From Butyricicoccus sp. OM04-18BH (GTDB lineage Bacteria > Bacillota > Clostridia > Oscillospirales > Butyricicoccaceae): a stretch of DNA of 64,000 nucleotides. Each line of letters begins with the position of its first letter. Within the stretch, counting starts at the first letter, position 1. The stretch is taken from the NCBI RefSeq assembly GCF_003481705.1, contig NZ_QULN01000001.1, forward strand, positions 310,001 to 374,000, given 5' to 3'. Shown here in pieces: positions 60,117-64,000 of this stretch. The notes below the pieces were generated by a model. The model did not search any database and was not told the origin of the DNA. It was given only the letters and a program-made list of their open reading frames with translations. Made by a program: the position numbers and the translations under genes.

Positions 60117-60880
60117 CACAGTACCTCGCCGTCGATGCTTGTCAGGATCTCCGGCTCGCCATCCGTGATGGCAATGGTGTTTTCATAGTGGGCGGAAAGT
60201 TTACCGTCCCGGGTCTTGACGGTCCAGCCGTCGGGCAGGACCTTGACCGTGTAAACACCCACATTGACCATCGGCTCAACCGCGATGACCATGCCGCTCT
60301 GCAGGCGGATGCCATGGCCGGGTTTGCCGTAGTTCGGGACCTCGGGGCTTTCATGCAGGTTTTCACCTACACCGTGACCGACGTAGTCGCGCACGACCGA
60401 GAAGCCGTTCGCCTCGACGTATGCCTGAACGGCGGCGCCGATGTCGGAAACACGATAGCCCACACGGGCAAATTTAATGCCTTCAAAGAAGCTCTGGCGC
60501 GTGACTGCGATCAGCTTTTTCGCCTCGTCGCTTACCTCTCCGCAGGGGATGGTAGCGGCGCAGTCACCGTGGTAGCCGCCGATGTAGGCGCCGACATCCA
60601 CCTTGACGATATCGCCCTCGCGGACGATATGCGTCTTGGACGGAATGCCGTGAATGACCTCATCGTTGATGGACACACACGCACTGCCCGGAAAACCGCC
60701 GTAGCCAAGGAAGGAAGGCTTTGCGCCTGCATCCTCGATGGTCTTACGGACGATCCGGTCGATTTCTTCGGTAGTAACACCCGGATGAACCGCGTCAGCC
60801 GCCGCCTTGCGCGCGAGCGCAGTGATTCGGCCGGCGACGCGCATCCGTTCGAGTTCTTTTTCTGATTTAATGTGAATCAT
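60116..60880 (-). CDS. map: Methionine aminopeptidase, type I
   Basis: 254 residues. The metal ligands lie in KVDVGAYIGGYHGDC, VGHGVGENLHE and VAVEPMVN. It removes N-terminal Met from new proteins. It begins two bases after adk. Its length is the normal type Ia length without an N-terminal extension. Confidence 0.97.
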   Translation of the reverse strand: MIHIKSEKELERMRVAGRITALARKAAADAVHPGVTTEEIDRIVRKTIEDAGAKPSFLGYGGFPGSACVSINDEVIHGIPSKTHIVREGDIVKVDVGAYIGGYHGDCAATIPCGEVSDEAKKLIAVTRQSFFEGIKFARVGYRVSDIGAAVQAYVEANGFSVVRDYVGHGVGENLHESPEVPNYGKPGHGIRLQSGMVIAVEPMVNVGVYTVKVLPDGWTVKTRDGKLSAHYENTIAITDGEPEILTSIDGEVL

Positions 60881-60882
60881 AA

Positions 60883-61512
60883 TTACAGACCCAGTGCCTC
60901 AACCGCAAATTTCTCAGTTTCATGGATGCCCTTGGTGCCGTCGATGCTCTTGAGCTTGCCCTGAGCGTCGTAGTAGCCCTTGAGGGGCTCGGTCTGCTCG
61001 TGGTAGGTCTCCAGGCGATGACGAACGACGTCAGCCTGGTCATCGCTGCGGATAACGAGCTTGTCGCCGCAGATATCGCAGACATCAGCCACGCGCGGCG
61101 GATTTGCCTCGACGTGGTAGGTTGCGCCGCAGCGCAGGCAGACACGACGGCCGGTCATGCGCTTCTCGATGACCTCGTTCGGTACCTCGAGAGCCAGAGC
61201 ACAGTCGATCTTTGCGATCTCGTCGAGTGCCTCGGCCTGCGGGATCGTGCGCGGAAAGCCGTCAAGGATGAAGCCGCTCTTGCAGTCGCGCTTTGCGATG
61301 CGTTCCTTGAGCAGGTCGATGACGAGCTGGTCCGGTACGAGCTTGCCGGCGTCCATGTACTCCTTAGCCGACTGGCCAAGGGGCGTATTGTTCTTGATTG
61401 CCTCGCGCAGAATGTTGCCGGTCGAGATGCTCGGAACACCCATCTTTTCGATCAGGTAGGACGCGAGCGTACCCTTGCCGGCGCCCGGTGCGCCAAGAAG
61501 AATCAAATTCAC
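60883..61512 (-). CDS. adk: Adenylate kinase
   Basis: 209 residues. The P-loop is LLGAPGAGKGT (residues 4-14); DGFPRTIPQAEALD and the lid with four Cys (CLRCGATYH...DVCDICG) show the zinc-containing Gram-positive form. It makes ADP from AMP and ATP. It is located between secY and map. Confidence 0.98.
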   Translation of the reverse strand: MNLILLGAPGAGKGTLASYLIEKMGVPSISTGNILREAIKNNTPLGQSAKEYMDAGKLVPDQLVIDLLKERIAKRDCKSGFILDGFPRTIPQAEALDEIAKIDCALALEVPNEVIEKRMTGRRVCLRCGATYHVEANPPRVADVCDICGDKLVIRSDDQADVVRHRLETYHEQTEPLKGYYDAQGKLKSIDGTKGIHETEKFAVEALGL

Positions 61513-61531
61513 TTAAAATCAGCCTCCAGAT

Positions 61532-62821
61532 TTATTCCAAAAAGCCCTTGTGATGACGCATGAGCATCTGCGCCTCCATCTGCTTGACCGTGTCAAGCGC
61601 AACACCGACGACGATGATGACCGAGGTGCCGCCCAGAGCCACATTGGAGAGGTTCGTGGAGATCGCACCGACGATCAGCGGTACCAGAGCGACGATGCCG
61701 AGGAATACGGCGCCGACGAAGGTAACCTTGCCGAGCGCCTTGGTGATGAAGTCGCTGGTCGGCTTGCCGGGGCGGAAGCCCGGGATGAAGCCGCCGTTCT
61801 TCTTCAGGTTGTTGGCGATCTCGATCGGGTTAAACTGGATGGATGCATAGAAATATGCGAAAGCGAGGATCAGCAGCGCGTACAGAACGATGTAGACCAC
61901 ACTTCTCTGCGAGAACAGATTGAGGATGTGGGCACCGACCGTACCGGCCTCCGGCTGCCAGAACATCGAAACGGTCTGCGGCAGCGCGAGGATGGAGGAC
62001 GCAAAGATGATCGGCATAACGCCGGATGCGTTGACCTTGATCGGCAGATGGGTGGACTGACCACCGTACATCTTGCGGCCGACAACGCGCTTTGCGTACT
62101 GCACCGGGATGCGGCGCTCTGCATTGGACATGAATACGATGAACACTACGATGAAGATACCGATAATGATCATCAGGATTGCGGAAACGATGCCGCTCGT
62201 GCCGGTCTGGAACAGGTTGCCCAGCGTGCGCATGAGCGACGGACCGCGGGATACGATACCTGCGAACAGGATGATCGAGATGCCGTTGCCGATACCCTTC
62301 TGGGTGATGTGCTCACCCATCCACATGATCAGCGCGGTGCCTGCGGTGAAGGTCATAACGATCGTAGCGGCCGCCAGAACGCCCTTGTCAGAAAGGAAGC
62401 CCTGGTTGCGCAGCAGAGCGTAGTAGGACAGACCCTGCAGCAGGCCGAGCAGAACGCCGACGTAGCGGGTCCAGCTTGCGATCTTCTTGCGGCCCTCCTC
62501 GCCGCCGTCCTTTACCATGCGCTCGAGAGCGGGGATGGCGACGGTCAGCAGCTGAAGGATAATGGACGCATTGATATACGGAGTAATGCTCATGGCGAAG
62601 ATCGTCGCACGCGACAGACCGCCGCCGGAGAACATATCCAGATAACCGAGCATCGAACCGTTGGTGCTTGCCTGCTCAAAATACTGAGCAAGCAGCTGGG
62701 TGTCGATGAACGGAACCGGAATGCACGAACCGAAGCGGAAGATCAGGATGATAAACAGAGTATACAGGATCTTCTTGCGCAGTTCGGGCATAGCCCAGGC
62801 GTTTTTAAGGGTTTGAAACAC
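61532..62821 (-). CDS. secY: Preprotein translocase subunit SecY
   Basis: 429 residues with ten membrane helices. Signatures include GSCIPVPFID, MFSGGGLSRATIFAMSITPYINASI, and GFIPGFRPGKPT in the cytoplasmic loop that contacts SecA and ribosomes. It forms the export channel with SecE (26862) and SecG. Confidence 0.98.
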   Translation of the reverse strand: MFQTLKNAWAMPELRKKILYTLFIILIFRFGSCIPVPFIDTQLLAQYFEQASTNGSMLGYLDMFSGGGLSRATIFAMSITPYINASIILQLLTVAIPALERMVKDGGEEGRKKIASWTRYVGVLLGLLQGLSYYALLRNQGFLSDKGVLAAATIVMTFTAGTALIMWMGEHITQKGIGNGISIILFAGIVSRGPSLMRTLGNLFQTGTSGIVSAILMIIIGIFIVVFIVFMSNAERRIPVQYAKRVVGRKMYGGQSTHLPIKVNASGVMPIIFASSILALPQTVSMFWQPEAGTVGAHILNLFSQRSVVYIVLYALLILAFAYFYASIQFNPIEIANNLKKNGGFIPGFRPGKPTSDFITKALGKVTFVGAVFLGIVALVPLIVGAISTNLSNVALGGTSVIIVVGVALDTVKQMEAQMLMRHHKGFLE

Positions 62822-62822
62822 C

Positions 62823-63263
62823 TTAAATCACCTCGGCCTTTCCGCCTGCGGCTTCGATCTTCTCCTTAGCGGACGCAGAGAACGCTGCTGCCTTGACAGT
62901 CAGCTTCTTGGTGAGCGCGCCGTTACCGAGGATCTTGATGCCGTCGAGAGCATTCTTAACGATGCCGGCATTGCAGAGGATCTCTGCAGTTACCTCAGCG
63001 CCGTCTTCAAACTTCTCAAGAGCGGAAACATTGACCGGTGCGTAAGTGGTGCCGAAAATGTTGTGGAAACCACGCTTCGGCAGACGGCGTGCCAGAGGCA
63101 TCTGACCGCCTTCAAAACCCGGACGGACACCGCCGCCGGAACGGGCCCACTGGCCCTTGTGACCGCGGCCTGCGGTCTTGCCATTGCCGGAACCGGCGCC
63201 ACGGCCCTTGCGGTATGCCGGCTTGGTTGCGCCTGCGGCGGGCGTTAATTCATGCAGCTTCAT
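62823..63263 (-). CDS. rplO: 50S ribosomal protein L15
   Basis: 146 residues: [22 protein letters not shown] then [35 protein letters not shown]. Located one base before secY, in the standard order. Confidence 0.98.
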   Translation of the reverse strand: MKLHELTPAAGATKPAYRKGRGAGSGNGKTAGRGHKGQWARSGGGVRPGFEGGQMPLARRLPKRGFHNIFGTTYAPVNVSALEKFEDGAEVTAEILCNAGIVKNALDGIKILGNGALTKKLTVKAAAFSASAKEKIEAAGGKAEVI

Positions 63264-63266
63264 GGG

Positions 63267-63449
63267 TTACGCCTCCTCTACAACTTCGAGCAGGTAGCCG
63301 ATCTGCTGGAGCTTGCCGCGGGTCTGCGCGTTGTCCGGCTGAACGGTTACGTCGTTAATCTTCTTAAGCCCCAAAGAATGAGCGGTCGCAATGTGCTTCT
63401 CCAAGCGGCCGACCAGGCTCTTTTTCAGGGTAATCTTCATGTTAGCCAT
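63267..63449 (-). CDS. rpmD: 50S ribosomal protein L30
   Basis: 60 residues: [29 protein letters not shown] and a C-terminal [10 protein letters not shown]. Short bacterial form, between rpsE and rplO. Confidence 0.98.
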   Translation of the reverse strand: MANMKITLKKSLVGRLEKHIATAHSLGLKKINDVTVQPDNAQTRGKLQQIGYLLEVVEEA

Positions 63450-63466
63450 TATAAGTTACCCCTTTC

Positions 63467-63970
63467 TTACAGTTCTTCTACAGCCTTGCCGCGTACAGCA
63501 GCAACCTGTGCAGCGCTGCGCATGCTCTTCAGACCCTGCATCGTTGCGGAAACAACGTTCTGCGGGTTGTTGGAGCGCAGGCACTTGGTGCGGATATCCT
63601 TGATGCCGGCAGCCTCTACGATTGCACGAACTGCACCGCCGGCGATAACGCCGGTACCGGGAGCAGCGGGCTTGAGCAGGACACGGCCTGCACCGAACTC
63701 GCCGATGATCTCGTGCGGGATAGTGGTACCCTTCATGGAAATCTTAACGAGGTTCTTCTTGGCGTCCTCGATGCCCTTGCGGATTGCGTCCGGAACCTCG
63801 GCAGCCTTGCCGGTGCCGAAGCCAACGGTACCCTTGCCGTCGCCTACAACAACCAGCGCGGAGAACTTCATCACGCGGCCGCCCTTAACGGTCTTGGATA
63901 CACGGTTGAGCGCTACGACGGTCTCGGAGTACTCGTCCTCACGCTTATCGTTTCTGTTAAACTGAGCCAT
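63467..63970 (-). CDS. rpsE: 30S ribosomal protein S5
   Basis: 167 residues: [32 protein letters not shown] (dsRNA-binding-like N-domain) and the C-terminal [25 protein letters not shown] precedes the ATG. S5 is central to decoding accuracy. Confidence 0.98.
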   Translation of the reverse strand: MAQFNRNDKREDEYSETVVALNRVSKTVKGGRVMKFSALVVVGDGKGTVGFGTGKAAEVPDAIRKGIEDAKKNLVKISMKGTTIPHEIIGEFGAGRVLLKPAAPGTGVIAGGAVRAIVEAAGIKDIRTKCLRSNNPQNVVSATMQGLKSMRSAAQVAAVRGKAVEEL

Positions 63971-63989
63971 GTTTTACCTCCTCCCCGAC

Positions 63990-64000
63990 TTAAAACTGCA
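63990..64000 (-). CDS. rplR: Probable last codons of ribosomal protein L18 (partial)
   Basis: The minus strand at the window edge reads ...CTG? CAG TTT TAA, matching the usual Leu-Gln-Phe-stop end of L18, the gene expected before rpsE. Only 11 bases are visible, so this rests on gene order. Confidence 0.45.

Overview
The window looks like the chromosome of a spore-forming member of the Clostridia. Much of it is GC-rich, with Clostridia-type operon orders, spoVA sporulation genes and Gram-positive surface-layer proteins. An Oscillospiraceae/Butyricicoccaceae-like gut anaerobe is my inference; no 16S gene is present. There are no tRNA or rRNA genes, no CRISPR array and no recognisable insertion sequence.

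Region 1 (1-24,005) is accessory. It opens with an inositol-type catabolic cluster on the minus strand: an IolG-like dehydrogenase running off the edge, iolE, a second Gfo/Idh/MocA dehydrogenase and a sodium:solute symporter, with a divergent AraC regulator. Next comes a cyclic-di-GMP-I riboswitch whose predicted expression platform hides the ribosome binding site of a small ORF containing about ten copies of a pentanucleotide. After a terminator lies an SLH surface protein that can be read only through a -1 shift at A-AAA-AAG. An operon follows with a DUF960 protein, a zinc-ribbon amidoligase, a class II glutamine amidotransferase and two hydrophobic microproteins with acidic tails. Then come a single-chain MntA-HepT-like protein, a resolvase, a RelE/Phd toxin-antitoxin pair and an SLH-anchored X-Pro dipeptidyl peptidase. 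The last part has a 597-residue protein of unknown function, an ATPase operon and a large serine recombinase. The recombinase ends about 20 bases before a spoVAD sequence that lacks its first two thirds, so region 1 is probably an island integrated in spoVAD. The other end of the island is outside the window.

Region 2 (24,006-64,000) is mostly core genome. It contains the 3' part of spoVAD with spoVAE, then rpmG-secE-nusG-rplK-rplA, ruvX and a PfkB kinase. The Wal (YycFG) two-component locus follows, with murA sitting between yycI and walJ. Next are a Nudix hydrolase, a GH13 glycosidase, a substrate-binding lipoprotein, a CBS/Gly-rich/PspA envelope-stress cluster and an ECF sigma/anti-sigma pair. 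The rimP-nusA-ylxR-ylxQ-infB-rbfA-nrnA-truB-ribF operon comes next. The window ends with the distal S10/spc/alpha ribosomal operon (rpsE to rplQ, including secY, adk, map, infA and rpoA).

Several intergenic regions of the core part carry mosaics of strong hairpins. One family is present in two long inverted copies (about 46.2 and 49.7 kb) with a fragment at 59.2 kb. The strongest candidates for new biology are the amidoligase/amidotransferase/microprotein operon and the spoVAD-integrated island.
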